Positions 31,881-40,790 of a stretch of DNA of 64,000 nucleotides are shown here, in pieces (positions within the stretch are counted from its first letter, which is position 1; every line of letters begins with the position of its first letter). The position numbers and the translations under genes were made by a program. This stretch comes from Variovorax sp. V93 (GTDB taxonomy: Bacteria > Pseudomonadota > Gammaproteobacteria > Burkholderiales > Burkholderiaceae_C). The stretch covers positions 2,914,001 through 2,978,000 of the forward strand of contig NZ_AP028669.1 in NCBI RefSeq assembly GCF_041154485.1, written 5' to 3'. A model generated the notes under the pieces. The model ran no database searches. It was not told the origin of the DNA and saw only the letters and a program-made list of their open reading frames with translations.

Positions 31881-31904
31881 CCGGATCCTCTGTTGACGGG
31901 AGTG

Positions 31905-33092
31905 TCAGGCCGCGAAGCGCAGCGCCGCGGCATTGGCCGCCGCCCTGGCGCTGGCATCGAGCGCCAGCAGGTCGGCCAGCGATGCGGGCTTGGAGGGGCT
32001 GACGGCTTCCAAAGTTTCCATGTTGACCGCATGAATGCGGTCGAAGCGCAGGCGCCGATCAAGAAAGGCCTCGACCGCGACTTCGTTGGCCGCATTGAGC
32101 ACCGCCGTGGTCCCCGGCGCCGCGCGCAGCGCATGCCAGGCCAGGCCCAGCCCGGGAAACAGCGCCGCGTCGGGGGCATCGAAGCTCAGCGATGCCATCT
32201 GGCGGAAATCAAGGCGCGCCGCGCCGCTCTCGATGCGCTCGGGCCAGGCCAGTCCGACGGCAATGGGCACGCGCATGTCGGGCGTCCCCAGTTGGGCAAT
32301 GACTGATGCATCCGTGAACTGGACCATCGAATGGACCACGCTCTGCGGATGGATGACTACCTCGATCTGCTCGGGCAGCACGCCGAACAGATGGCGCGCC
32401 TCGATCACCTCGAGCGCCTTGTTCATCATGGTGGCGGAATCGACCGAGATCTTGCGGCCCATGACCCAGTTCGGATGGGCGCAAGCCTGTTCGGGCGTGA
32501 CCGTGCCCAGCGTATCGGGCGCGCGCGTGCGGAACGGGCCGCCCGACGCCGTGAGAATGATCTTGTCGATGCGCCGCGGCCAGGTCGACGGATCTTCAGG
32601 CAGCGACTGGAAGATGGCCGAGTGCTCGCTGTCGATCGGCAGCAGCGTGGCACCGCCCTCGCGCACGGTGCGCATGAAGAGCTCGCCGCCGACCACCAGC
32701 GCCTCCTTGTTGGCCAGCAGCAGCCGCTTGCCGGCGCGCGCAGCCGCCAGGCAGGGCCCGAGGCCGGCCGCCCCCACGATGGCCGCCATCACGGCGTCGA
32801 CCTCTTCGTGCGATGCTATTTTTTCAATAGCATCGACGCCGCTCAGGACGGTGGTCTTGAGATTGTTCTGCTCTATCTTTTCGGCCAGCAGCGCCGCATG
32901 CGGCGCGCTCGCCATGACCGCATAGCGCGGCGAAAAACGCGCGCACTGCGCCAGCAGCTCGTCGACCTTGGTCGATGCGGAAAGCGCGAAGACCTCGAAA
33001 CGCTCCGGGTGCCGCGAAATGACATCGAGCGTGCTGACGCCGACCGAACCGGTCGAGCCCAGCACCGTGATGCGTTGTTTGGGTGTGTTCAC
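31905..33092 (-). CDS. dxr: 1-deoxy-D-xylulose-5-phosphate reductoisomerase
   Basis: A 395-residue NADPH-dependent enzyme producing MEP in the non-mevalonate isoprenoid pathway (fosmidomycin target). Landmarks: [18 protein letters not shown] near the N-terminus, [41 protein letters not shown] and [20 protein letters not shown]. The GTG at 33092 overlaps the cdsA stop by four bases (GTGA). A perfect 10-bp inverted repeat (32811-32835) lies in the coding sequence and encodes the DAIEKIAS segment, probably a small repeat tolerated in a surface loop. Confidence 0.97.
   Translation of the reverse strand: MNTPKQRITVLGSTGSVGVSTLDVISRHPERFEVFALSASTKVDELLAQCARFSPRYAVMASAPHAALLAEKIEQNNLKTTVLSGVDAIEKIASHEEVDAVMAAIVGAAGLGPCLAAARAGKRLLLANKEALVVGGELFMRTVREGGATLLPIDSEHSAIFQSLPEDPSTWPRRIDKIILTASGGPFRTRAPDTLGTVTPEQACAHPNWVMGRKISVDSATMMNKALEVIEARHLFGVLPEQIEVVIHPQSVVHSMVQFTDASVIAQLGTPDMRVPIAVGLAWPERIESGAARLDFRQMASLSFDAPDAALFPGLGLAWHALRAAPGTTAVLNAANEVAVEAFLDRRLRFDRIHAVNMETLEAVSPSKPASLADLLALDASARAAANAAALRFAA
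32811..32835. repeat. Perfect 10-bp inverted repeat within dxr
   Basis: CGATGCTATT (32811-32820) and AATAGCATCG (32826-32835) are exact reverse complements around TTTTC. The GCTATT...AATAGC core resembles short dispersed repeats I associate with Comamonadaceae genomes (recollection). The element is in frame and changes no reading frame. Confidence 0.65.
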
Positions 33093-33934
33093 AGGAAAGC
33101 CAGCATCATTGCAATGGGAAGCGCCGGCAAGAGGGCATCCACGCGGTCGAGCACACCACCGTGGCCCGGCAACAGGCTGCTGCTGTCCTTGGCGCCGGCA
33201 CTGCGCTTGATCAGCGACTCGACCAGGTCGCCCACGACGCTCATTGCGGCGAGAAACAGCACGCCGACCAGCAGCAGCCACCAGCCGCGCTCGTACAGCC
33301 GGGTGTAGAGGCTGGCCACCGCGGCGCCGGCAGCCCTGTCGGCCCACACCCACGCAAAGGCCAGCACAACGACGCCCGCCATGCCGCCCCACACGCCTTC
33401 CCAGCTCTTGCCGGGGCTGATGGCGGGCGCGAGCTTGTTGCGCGTGAACCTGAGGCCGAAGGCGCGGCCCGCGAAATACGCGAAGACGTCGGCCACCCAG
33501 ACCAGCACGAGGATCGACAGCAGGAAGTTGATGCCGACCATGCGCGCCTGCACGGCCGCGAGCCACGCCACCCAGAGCGCCAGCAACCCACCGACCAGCC
33601 GCAGCCCACGGGGAATGCGCGGCCAGCCCGGCACCGCCACCCGCAGCAGCGCGGCCCCGCCGAGCACCCAGGCTGCGCTGGCCACCAGCCACATGGGCAG
33701 CAGCGACCGATCGAGCAGCCCGAGCCACCAGGAGAGCACACACAGCGCCACGGTTTCTGCGCCGAGGAAGACCGACAGCCGCTGGCCATAGCCGTTGAGA
33801 CGGCCCCATTCCCACGCCCCGGCACCGATCAGCACCAGCATCACGCAGGCGAAGGGAACGTGCGACGGGTAGAAGAGCGCCGGCAGCAGGATCGCCAACA
33901 GGACGATGGCCGTGAGGATGCGTTGTTTGAGCAT
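33089..33934 (-). CDS. cdsA: Phosphatidate cytidylyltransferase
   Basis: A 281-residue polytopic inner-membrane enzyme making CDP-diacylglycerol, the branch point of phospholipid synthesis. About eight hydrophobic segments are seen, starting [18 protein letters not shown]. The family signature is near the C-terminus: [20 protein letters not shown] followed by [20 protein letters not shown]. Its stop overlaps the dxr GTG by four bases and it follows uppS by 36 bp, so uppS-cdsA-dxr are read together. Confidence 0.96.
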   Translation of the reverse strand: MLKQRILTAIVLLAILLPALFYPSHVPFACVMLVLIGAGAWEWGRLNGYGQRLSVFLGAETVALCVLSWWLGLLDRSLLPMWLVASAAWVLGGAALLRVAVPGWPRIPRGLRLVGGLLALWVAWLAAVQARMVGINFLLSILVLVWVADVFAYFAGRAFGLRFTRNKLAPAISPGKSWEGVWGGMAGVVVLAFAWVWADRAAGAAVASLYTRLYERGWWLLLVGVLFLAAMSVVGDLVESLIKRSAGAKDSSSLLPGHGGVLDRVDALLPALPIAMMLAFL

Positions 33935-33970
33935 GCGGCTGGGCGGCTGGAGGGGCAGGCCGTGAGGCCC

Positions 33971-34714
33971 TCAGGCCAACTGGCGATCGGGTGCGGAGCC
34001 GCTGCCGGCCGTGACTTGCGCCGAGGTCTTGCCGAAGCGGCGCTCGCGCGCCTGAAACGCGGCGATTCCCGCATCCAGTTCGGCCTGGTCGAACTCGGGC
34101 CAGAGCTTGTCGCTGAAGAAAAGCTCCGCGTAGGCGCTTTGCCACAGCAGGAAGTTCGACAGGCGCTGCTCGCCGCCGGTGCGGATGAGAAGGTCGGGAT
34201 CGGGCACGTGCGCCAGGGCCATGGCGCGGTCGAGATTCGCTTCGGTGAGCGCTTCGCCCTGCTCGGCCAGCTTGGCCGCGGCGCGGGCAATGTCCCACCG
34301 GCCGCCGTAGTTGAAGCAGACGTTCAGGATCAGCTTGGTGTTCTGTGCGGTGGCGGTTTCGGCGTCGACCAGACCCTGCACCATTTTCTTGGAAAGCCCG
34401 GTCCGTTCGCCGACGAAATGCAGTTGCACGCCGTCGCGGCTCAGCTTGGGCACTTCGCGCGCGAGTGCCCCCACCATGATTTCCATGAGCCCCGAAACTT
34501 CCTCGGGCGGACGGTTCCAGTTTTCCGACGAAAACGCGAAGACCGTGAGAATGCCCACGCCGCGATCGACACACGCCTTGACGCAGCGCCTGAGCGACTC
34601 GACGCCCTGCTTGTGTCCTGCCACGCGAGGCAGGAACCGCCGCGTGGCCCAGCGTCCGTTGCCATCCATGACGATGGCAATGTGGCGGGGGATCTGCGGC
34701 GAAGAAGAGGCCAT
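33971..34714 (-). CDS. uppS: Isoprenyl (undecaprenyl) diphosphate synthase
   Basis: A 247-residue cis-prenyltransferase making undecaprenyl diphosphate, the lipid carrier for peptidoglycan and O-antigen. The catalytic Asp (D17) is in [16 protein letters not shown], followed by [11 protein letters not shown]; later motifs include [11 protein letters not shown] and [20 protein letters not shown]. The ATG at 34714 is preferred over a TTG at 34726 that overlaps the frr stop. The final ~10 residues ([14 protein letters not shown]) are a variable tail. The frr-uppS-cdsA-dxr order is conserved. Confidence 0.97.
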   Translation of the reverse strand: MASSSPQIPRHIAIVMDGNGRWATRRFLPRVAGHKQGVESLRRCVKACVDRGVGILTVFAFSSENWNRPPEEVSGLMEIMVGALAREVPKLSRDGVQLHFVGERTGLSKKMVQGLVDAETATAQNTKLILNVCFNYGGRWDIARAAAKLAEQGEALTEANLDRAMALAHVPDPDLLIRTGGEQRLSNFLLWQSAYAELFFSDKLWPEFDQAELDAGIAAFQARERRFGKTSAQVTAGSGSAPDRQLA

Positions 34715-34722
34715 GCGCAGCC

Positions 34723-35292
34723 TCAAACGGCCATGATCTCCGCTTCCTTGGCCGCGACCAGGCGGTCGATTTCCGCGATGTGGCGGTCCGTGACCTTCTG
34801 GATCTCGGCTTCGGCGCGCTTCTGGTCGTCCTCGGAGGCGAGCTTTTCCTTGACCAGCTTCTTGACCGACTCGTTCGCATCGCGGCGCAGGTTGCGCGTG
34901 GCGATCTTGGCGCTTTCGCCTTCGTTGCGGACCAGCTTGGTCATTTCCTTGCGGCGCTCCTCGCTCATCGCGGGAAGCGGCACGCGGATCAGGTCGCCCA
35001 TCGAGGCCGGATTCAGGCCCAGGTCGCTTTCGCGGATGGCTTTCTCGATCTTGGCGCCCATGCCCTTTTCCCAGGGCTGGACGCTGATCGTGCGCGAGTC
35101 GAGCACCGACACGTTGGCCACCTGGCTCAGCGGAACCTGCGAGCCGTAGTACTCGACGTGGATCGAGTCGAGCAGCGCGGAGTTCGCGCGGCCGGTACGG
35201 ATCTTGGTGAGGTTGTTCTGGAACGCGGCAAGCGACTGATTCATCTTGGCATCGGTCGCACTGCGGATTTCTGCAATGGTGGGGGTCGTCAT
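34723..35292 (-). CDS. frr: Ribosome recycling factor
   Basis: A 189-residue tRNA-mimic protein that with EF-G splits post-termination ribosomes. The family shows clearly: [60 protein letters not shown], and the C-terminal helix ending [14 protein letters not shown]. Length is close to the usual 185. It follows pyrH by 13 bp. Confidence 0.98.
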   Translation of the reverse strand: MTTPTIAEIRSATDAKMNQSLAAFQNNLTKIRTGRANSALLDSIHVEYYGSQVPLSQVANVSVLDSRTISVQPWEKGMGAKIEKAIRESDLGLNPASMGDLIRVPLPAMSEERRKEMTKLVRNEGESAKIATRNLRRDANESVKKLVKEKLASEDDQKRAEAEIQKVTDRHIAEIDRLVAAKEAEIMAV

Positions 35293-35305
35293 CTCAAATT
35301 ACTCC

Positions 35306-36028
35306 TCAGGCATGCACCAGCGTGCCTTCGTCCTCGCCCATGACGACGCGCTTGAGCGCACCGTTCTTGAAGATCGAGAACACCTTGATCGGCAGCTTCT
35401 GGTCGCGGCACAGCGCAAAGGCCGTGGCGTCCATGATGCCGAGATTCTGCGCGATTGCCTCGTCGAAAGTGAGCGACGAATAGCGCGTTGCATCGGGATG
35501 GGTCTTCGGATCGGCGGAATAGACGCCGTCGACCTTGGTGGCCTTGAGCACCAGTTCGGCACCGATCTCGGCACCGCGCAGCGCAGCGGCCGTGTCGGTG
35601 GTGAAGAACGGATTGCCGGTGCCCGCGGCAAACACGACCACCTTGCCCTCTTCGAGGTACTGCAGCGCCTTGGGCCGCACGTAGGGCTCGACCACCTGCT
35701 CGATGGCGATGGCGGACATGACGCGCGCCACCAGCCCCTGCTTGTTCATGGCGTCGGCCAGGGCCAGCGAATTCATGACGGTGGCCAGCATGCCCATGTA
35801 GTCGGCCGTCGCGCGGTCCATGCCGACCGAGCCTCCCGCGACACCGCGGAAGATGTTGCCGCCGCCGATCACGACGGCGACTTCCACACCCATGTTCACC
35901 ACCTCGGCCACCTCTTCGACCATGCGAACGATGGTCGCACGATTAATACCAAAGGCATCGTCTCCCATCAATGCCTCGCCCGACAGCTTCAACAAGATTC
36001 GCTTGTGGGCTGGGCGGGGATCAGACAT
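35306..36028 (-). CDS. pyrH: UMP kinase
   Basis: A 240-residue hexameric amino-acid-kinase-fold enzyme phosphorylating UMP to UDP. The N-terminal [19 protein letters not shown] (residues about 10-28) holds phosphate-binding residues; [14 protein letters not shown] and the C-terminal [20 protein letters not shown] are typical. The ATG at 36028 gives the family start; an upstream in-frame extension runs into the tsf terminator. It lies between tsf and frr as in most proteobacteria. Confidence 0.97.
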   Translation of the reverse strand: MSDPRPAHKRILLKLSGEALMGDDAFGINRATIVRMVEEVAEVVNMGVEVAVVIGGGNIFRGVAGGSVGMDRATADYMGMLATVMNSLALADAMNKQGLVARVMSAIAIEQVVEPYVRPKALQYLEEGKVVVFAAGTGNPFFTTDTAAALRGAEIGAELVLKATKVDGVYSADPKTHPDATRYSSLTFDEAIAQNLGIMDATAFALCRDQKLPIKVFSIFKNGALKRVVMGEDEGTLVHA

Positions 36029-36079
36029 GGGCAATTTCCTTACTTGGGTTGGCGGGGGCGAGTGTAGAACGAGGCGGTG

Positions 36080-36112
36080 AAAAAGCGGCGGCACACACGC
36101 GTGCACCGCTGC
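36080..36112 (-). terminator. Probable terminator/attenuator between tsf and pyrH
   Basis: On the minus strand GCGGTGCAC (36101-36109 region) can pair with GTGTGCCGC with two G-U pairs around a four-base loop, followed within three bases by TTTTT (36080-36084). It lies in the 102-bp tsf-pyrH gap. Imperfect stem, so partial termination is more likely than a full stop. Confidence 0.5.
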
Positions 36113-36130
36113 CTTGGGGCGTAACAGTTT

Positions 36131-37054
36131 TTACGCGGCGGCCTTGGCAGCAGCCACCTGGGCTGCAACTTCGGCGGCAAAGTCGTCGACCTTCTTTTCG
36201 ATGCCTTCGCCGACCACATACAGGGTGAAGCCCTTGATGCTGGTGTTGGCGGCCTTGAGCATCTGCTCGACGGTCTGCTTGTCGTTCTTCACGAACGGCT
36301 GGTTGTGCAGCGAGACTTCCTTGAGGTACTTCTGCACGCCGCCTTCGATGCGCTTGGCAACGATGTCGGCCGGCTGCGGCTTCTTGCCTTCGGCTTCGGC
36401 GGTCTTGCGGTCTTCCTCGGCCTTGCCGGCGGCCACGGCGCGCTCTTTTTCGATCAGATCGGCAGGCACGTCGGCGGCCGAGATGGCAACCGGCTTCATG
36501 GCGGCGATGTGCATTGCCACGTCCTTGGCCGAGGTGTCGTCGCCTTCGAATTCGACCATCACGCCGATGCGCGTGCCGTGCAGGTACGAAGCCAGCTTGC
36601 CGTTGCCGGCAAAGTGCTTGAAGCGGCGGAAACTCATGTTCTCGCCGATCTTGCCGATCAGGCCCTTGCGCACGTCCTCGAGCGTGGGGCCGAAACCGTC
36701 CTGCTCATAGGGCAGCGCGCCGAGCGCGGCGATGTCCGCGGGGTTGTGCTTGGCGACCAGCATCGCGGCAGCGTTGGCCATGGCCAGGAAGCTGTCGTTC
36801 TTGGTGACGAAGTCGGTTTCGCAGTTGATCTCGATCATGCCGCCGGCAGCGCCGTCGACAAACGCCGTGACCACGCCTTCGGCGGTGATGCGGCCCGAGG
36901 CCTTGCCGGCCTTGTTGCCGAGCTTGATGCGCAGCAGCTCTTCGGCCTTTTCCATGTTGCCGTCGGCCTCGGTCAGGGCCTTCTTGCATTCCATCATCGG
37001 CGCGTCGGTCTTTGCGCGCAGTTCGCCGACCATGCTTGCGGTGATTGCAGCCAT
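36131..37054 (-). CDS. tsf: Elongation factor Ts
   Basis: A 307-residue guanine-nucleotide exchange factor for EF-Tu. The N-terminal UBA-like domain ([20 protein letters not shown]) and the EF-Tu contact motif [20 protein letters not shown] are clear; the C-terminal dimerisation subdomain includes [20 protein letters not shown]. The insert rich in K/E/A ([20 protein letters not shown]) is typical of beta-proteobacteria. It follows rpsB across a 80-bp gap holding a hairpin terminator. Confidence 0.98.
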   Translation of the reverse strand: MAAITASMVGELRAKTDAPMMECKKALTEADGNMEKAEELLRIKLGNKAGKASGRITAEGVVTAFVDGAAGGMIEINCETDFVTKNDSFLAMANAAAMLVAKHNPADIAALGALPYEQDGFGPTLEDVRKGLIGKIGENMSFRRFKHFAGNGKLASYLHGTRIGVMVEFEGDDTSAKDVAMHIAAMKPVAISAADVPADLIEKERAVAAGKAEEDRKTAEAEGKKPQPADIVAKRIEGGVQKYLKEVSLHNQPFVKNDKQTVEQMLKAANTSIKGFTLYVVGEGIEKKVDDFAAEVAAQVAAAKAAA

Positions 37055-37084
37055 TGTTCTATCTCCGTGTCCAAAAAATCAGAT

Positions 37085-37110
37085 TAAAAAAAAGGGGCAC
37101 CAAGCCCCTT
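37085..37110 (-). terminator. Rho-independent terminator/attenuator between rpsB and tsf
   Basis: On the minus strand AAGGGGC (37104-37110) pairs with GCCCCTT (37092-37098) around a five-base loop and runs straight into a run of eight T residues. It sits in the rpsB-tsf gap, where partial termination is also known in E. coli, so it probably sets the S2 to EF-Ts ratio. Confidence 0.85.
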
Positions 37111-37134
37111 CTTCAGGCGCGTGAGAGCACTCGA

Positions 37135-37887
37135 TCAGGCCGAGGCGCCCTCTTCGACTTCGACGAATTCATCGCTGCCTTCGGCAATGGCCTTGACCAC
37201 GTCGCCGGTGGCGCTGTTGCGGCCTTCGATGATCGCGTCGGCGATGCCGCGGGCGTAGAGCGTGACGGCCTTCGACGAGTCGTCGTTGCCCGGGATCACG
37301 TAGTCGATGCCTTCGGGCGAGTGGTTGGAGTCGACCACGCCGATCAGCGGAATGCCCAGCTTCTTGGCCTCGGCCACGGCGATCTTGTGGAAGCCCACGT
37401 CGATCACGAAGATGGCGTCAGGCAGCGCGGTCATGTCCTGGATGCCGCCGATGTCCTTCTCGAGCTTCTCGATTTCACGGGTGAAGGTGAGCTGCTCTTT
37501 CTTGCTCAGGCTTTCGAGGCCGGCTTCCTGCTGGGCCTTCATGTCCTTCAGGCGCTTGATCGAGGTCTTGACCGTCTTGAAGTTGGTCAGCATGCCGCCG
37601 AGCCAGCGGGTGTCGACGAAAGGCACGCCGGCGCGGCGGGCTTCGGCAGCCACGATTTCACGGGCCTGGCGCTTGGTGCCGACCATCAGGATCGTGCCGC
37701 GGTTGGCGGTGAGCTGCTTGGCGTACTTCATCGCGTCCTGGAACATCGGGAGCGACTTTTCCAGGTTGATGATGTGAATCTTGTTGCGATGGCCGAAGAT
37801 GTACGGGGCCATCTTGGGGTTCCAGAAGCGGGTTTGGTGACCGAAGTGGACACCGGCTTCCAGCATTTCGCGCATGGTGGTAGACAT
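37135..37887 (-). CDS. rpsB: 30S ribosomal protein S2
   Basis: A 250-residue small-subunit protein bound at the head-body junction. Signatures: [20 protein letters not shown] at the N-terminus, [19 protein letters not shown], and [20 protein letters not shown] with [20 protein letters not shown]. The acidic C-terminal tail ([14 protein letters not shown]) is normal. The ATG at 37887 is preceded by GGAG. It is the first gene of the long minus-strand cluster, with a ~145-nt leader from an extended -10 promoter at 38033-38041. Confidence 0.98.
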   Translation of the reverse strand: MSTTMREMLEAGVHFGHQTRFWNPKMAPYIFGHRNKIHIINLEKSLPMFQDAMKYAKQLTANRGTILMVGTKRQAREIVAAEARRAGVPFVDTRWLGGMLTNFKTVKTSIKRLKDMKAQQEAGLESLSKKEQLTFTREIEKLEKDIGGIQDMTALPDAIFVIDVGFHKIAVAEAKKLGIPLIGVVDSNHSPEGIDYVIPGNDDSSKAVTLYARGIADAIIEGRNSATGDVVKAIAEGSDEFVEVEEGASA

Positions 37888-38032
37888 TGAAAATTACTCC
37901 AAAGGTTGGGTCTAAAATCCAGCCCGTTTTGTGCCTCCTTCGAATGGAGTCACAACACCTTGAATGGGCCGGTTTGCGAATGTGTTTGGCTGGGTGCGAC
38001 GAAAGCCGTCACATGTTCAGCGAAACCCAAAG

Positions 38033-38041
38033 AGTATAGCA
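38033..38041 (-). promoter_or_regulatory. Extended -10 promoter for rpsB
   Basis: On the minus strand TGC precedes TATACT (38033-38038), an extended -10 element; no good -35 hexamer is 17 bp upstream, which is common for extended -10 promoters. It would give an rpsB leader of about 140 nt (37888-38027), long enough for the S2 autoregulatory leader known in other bacteria. No other gene occupies 37888-38109. Confidence 0.5.
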
Positions 38042-38109
38042 CGGCCCTCTTTCGCCCCTTCTCCTTGTCCACCCCGGAACCGAGCCGTCCGCGCCCTCCC
38101 AGCCCACCC

Positions 38110-39435
38110 ATGAACGACCTCCACGCCACCCGTCTGAACCTTCTGGCAGGTGGCACCGATGCATGCACCGAATTGGAGCGCGCCATCGGCATTGCCCAGT
38201 CCCCGGCCTGCAGCCACGTGTTCACCCGCACGCTGTTCGACGAAGCCCGCCGGCAGGCCGCCGGCTCGGCGCCGCAGAGCCGGCTCGCCGGCCTTGCCTT
38301 CACCGCCAAGGACCTGTTCGACATCGAGGGGCAGCCGACTCCGGCGGGCTCCGTGGTGCTTTCGCATGCGCCGGCCGCCAAGGCCGATGCCGTCGCGGTG
38401 GCGCGGCTGCGCGCCGCGGGTGGCGTGCTGACGGGCCGCACCAACATGACGGAATTCGCCTTTTCCGGCGTGGGAGTCAACCCGCATCACGGTACGCCGG
38501 CCAACGCGAGCGATGCGGCCACGCCGCGCATCCCGGGCGGTTCGTCCTCCGGCGCCGCCGTCTCGGTCGCCAGCGGAGCGGCCTTCATCGGCCTGGGCTC
38601 CGACACGGGCGGCTCGATCCGCATTCCCGCGGCGCTGAACGGCATCGTGGGCTTCAAGAGCACCGCCCGGCTGGTGCCGACCCAGGGCGCCCTGCCGCTG
38701 TCGACCACGCTCGACACCGTCTGCGCGATGACGCGCTCGGTGCGCGACGCCGTCGCCGTGCACGAGATCCTTGCGGCGCGCCGTGTGACGGCCGGTGCGG
38801 CCTCGCTGGGAGCGTACCGGCTTGCCGTCGTGAAGAACGTTTTCTTCGACGGCATCGAGCCCGCTGTGGCCCGAGCCTTCGAAGATGCGCTGCGAACACT
38901 GCGCGATGGTGGTGCCCGGATCGAGGAGATCGAGCTGCCGGAACTCGCGGAACTGCAGGCGATCAACGCCACCGGCGGTTTTTCGGCGGCTGAATCCTAT
39001 GCCTGGCACCGGCTGCTGCTCGAGCGCAGCGGTGCCGGCTACGACCCTCGCGTGGCCCAGCGCATCCTGCGGGGCGCCTCCATGAAGGCGCACGAATACA
39101 TCGATCTCGTGCACGCCCGGCGCGACTGGATCACCCGCGTCGAGGCGGCGCTGACGCCCTTCGACGCGGTGCTCTCGCCCACCGTGCCGATCACCGCGCC
39201 CGCCATTGCGGGCGTCGCCCCGGGCGCCGAGCGCGATGACGAATTCTTCCGCATCAATGCGCTGCTGCTGCGCAACCCGTCGATCGTCAATATGCTCGAC
39301 GGCTGCGCCATCTCGCTGCCCTGCCACGCCGCCGGCGAGTTGCCGGTGGGCCTGATGCTGTGGCATGCCTCGCTGCACGACGACGCCGTCCTGGCGGTCG
39401 CGCTGCAAGCAGAAAAAGCGCTGCAAAAACAATAG
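38110..39435 (+). CDS. Amidase signature family protein
   Basis: A 441-residue amidase of the Ser-cisSer-Lys class. Lys67 is in GLAFTAKDLFDIEG; the cis-Ser is about S145 in IPGGSSSGAAV; the nucleophile is about S169 in GLGSDTGGSIRIPAALNG. The family includes GatA, allophanate hydrolase and many carboxamidases. It is not GatA by context, because gatB and gatC are absent. The substrate is unknown; the next gene, a D-amino-acid dehydrogenase, suggests nitrogen scavenging. The ATG at 38110 starts MNDLHATRLNLLAGG. Confidence 0.88.
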   Translation: MNDLHATRLNLLAGGTDACTELERAIGIAQSPACSHVFTRTLFDEARRQAAGSAPQSRLAGLAFTAKDLFDIEGQPTPAGSVVLSHAPAAKADAVAVARLRAAGGVLTGRTNMTEFAFSGVGVNPHHGTPANASDAATPRIPGGSSSGAAVSVASGAAFIGLGSDTGGSIRIPAALNGIVGFKSTARLVPTQGALPLSTTLDTVCAMTRSVRDAVAVHEILAARRVTAGAASLGAYRLAVVKNVFFDGIEPAVARAFEDALRTLRDGGARIEEIELPELAELQAINATGGFSAAESYAWHRLLLERSGAGYDPRVAQRILRGASMKAHEYIDLVHARRDWITRVEAALTPFDAVLSPTVPITAPAIAGVAPGAERDDEFFRINALLLRNPSIVNMLDGCAISLPCHAAGELPVGLMLWHASLHDDAVLAVALQAEKALQKQ

Positions 39436-39487
39436 CCTCGCGCACCGATCGACGGGCGCCGGCCATCTCTTCTTACTCAAAAATTCA

Positions 39488-40741
39488 ATGAAAATCGCGA
39501 TCGTGGGCGCCGGCATCATCGGCGTCACAACCGCCTGGGAACTGGTTTCGGACGGCCATGAAGTTTCCGTGTTCGAGCGCCGTGGCGCCGCCGCCGAGGA
39601 ATCCAGTTTTGCGAATGCGGGAGTGGTCGCGCCGGGCTACGTCACGCCCTGGGCCGCGCCGGGCATGCGCGCCAAGGTGCTGCGCTCGCTGCTGTCGCCG
39701 CACGGCGCCATCAAGCTGCGCTGGCCGCTGAGCCCGCGCGACCTCAGCTGGATGTCGCGCTGGCAGAAGGCCTGCAAGCTCGAAACCTACCTGGCCAACC
39801 GCGCCCGCATGCAGCGCCTGGCGTTCTACAGCCGCACCCGGCTGCACGAAGTGACCGAAGCCCGCGAACTGAGCTACGAACGCAGCGACGGCTACCTCGT
39901 GCTGCTGCGCTCCAAGCGCGAGAAAAAACTGGTCCAGCCAGGCCTCGAGGTGCTGCGCGCAGCGGGCAGCGTCTTCAGGGAGGTGGACGCCGACGAGGCC
40001 CGCCGCATCGAGCCCGCGCTCAGCACCGAGACGGCGCTCGCGGGTGCGATCCACCTGCCCGAGGACGAAGTGGCCAACTGCCGCCAGTTCGCACTGCTTC
40101 TCAAGTGGGAAGCCGAGGCGCTCGGCGCCCAGTTCCATTTCAACTGCGACATTGCGCCGCTGAGCCGCGCGGCCCCAACCTCCGTCTCGCTCGCCAGCGG
40201 CTCGCCGCCGCTGCGCTTCGATGCGGTGGTGGTGTGCGCCGGTCTTGCCTCGGCCACGCTGCTGCGGCCGCTCGGGTTGCGGATTCCGCTGGCGCCGGTG
40301 TACGGCCATTCGATCAGCGCGCCGATTCGCGAATCGCTCAACGCGCCGCGCAGCGCCGTGATGGACGAACGCTACAAGGTTGCGATCTCGCGCCTGGGCC
40401 AGCGCGTGCGCGTGGCCGGCGGCGCCGAGATCGGCGGCTCCCTGAGTTCGATGAATGCCTCGGCCGTGCAAACGCTCTACAAGGTGCTGCACGACTGGTT
40501 TCCGGGCGCCGCAACGCTGCAGTCGGGCGTGCAGCAATGGAAGGGCGCGCGCCCGATGCTGCCCGATGGCCCGCCGGTGCTCGGTGCCAGCGGCGTACCG
40601 GGCGTCTGGCTCAATCTGGGCCACGGTTCGAGCGGATGGGCGCTGTCGTGCGGCAGCGCACGCGTGGTGGCCGACCTGATCGGCGGCCGCGACGCTGGCG
40701 TCGACCTCGAAGGCCTGGGCATCGAGCGGCTCGCCCAGTAG
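39488..40741 (+). CDS. dadA: D-amino acid dehydrogenase (DadA-like FAD oxidoreductase)
   Basis: A 417-residue DAO-family flavoprotein, peripheral on the inner membrane in DadA proteins, which deaminates D-amino acids and passes electrons to the respiratory chain. The FAD-binding motif is KIAIVGAGIIGVTTAWELVS at the N-terminus with the acidic end VSVFERR, followed by SSFANAGVVAPGYVTPWAAP as in DadA. The C-terminal FAD segment is LNLGHGSSGWALSCGSARVV. It follows the amidase by 52 bp. No alanine racemase is adjacent, so the natural substrate is open. Confidence 0.88.
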   Translation: MKIAIVGAGIIGVTTAWELVSDGHEVSVFERRGAAAEESSFANAGVVAPGYVTPWAAPGMRAKVLRSLLSPHGAIKLRWPLSPRDLSWMSRWQKACKLETYLANRARMQRLAFYSRTRLHEVTEARELSYERSDGYLVLLRSKREKKLVQPGLEVLRAAGSVFREVDADEARRIEPALSTETALAGAIHLPEDEVANCRQFALLLKWEAEALGAQFHFNCDIAPLSRAAPTSVSLASGSPPLRFDAVVVCAGLASATLLRPLGLRIPLAPVYGHSISAPIRESLNAPRSAVMDERYKVAISRLGQRVRVAGGAEIGGSLSSMNASAVQTLYKVLHDWFPGAATLQSGVQQWKGARPMLPDGPPVLGASGVPGVWLNLGHGSSGWALSCGSARVVADLIGGRDAGVDLEGLGIERLAQ

Positions 40742-40790
40742 GCTGGGCCGCAGCTGCGCAGGCGCGGCTTCAGGCGGGCAGAATCGGCCC

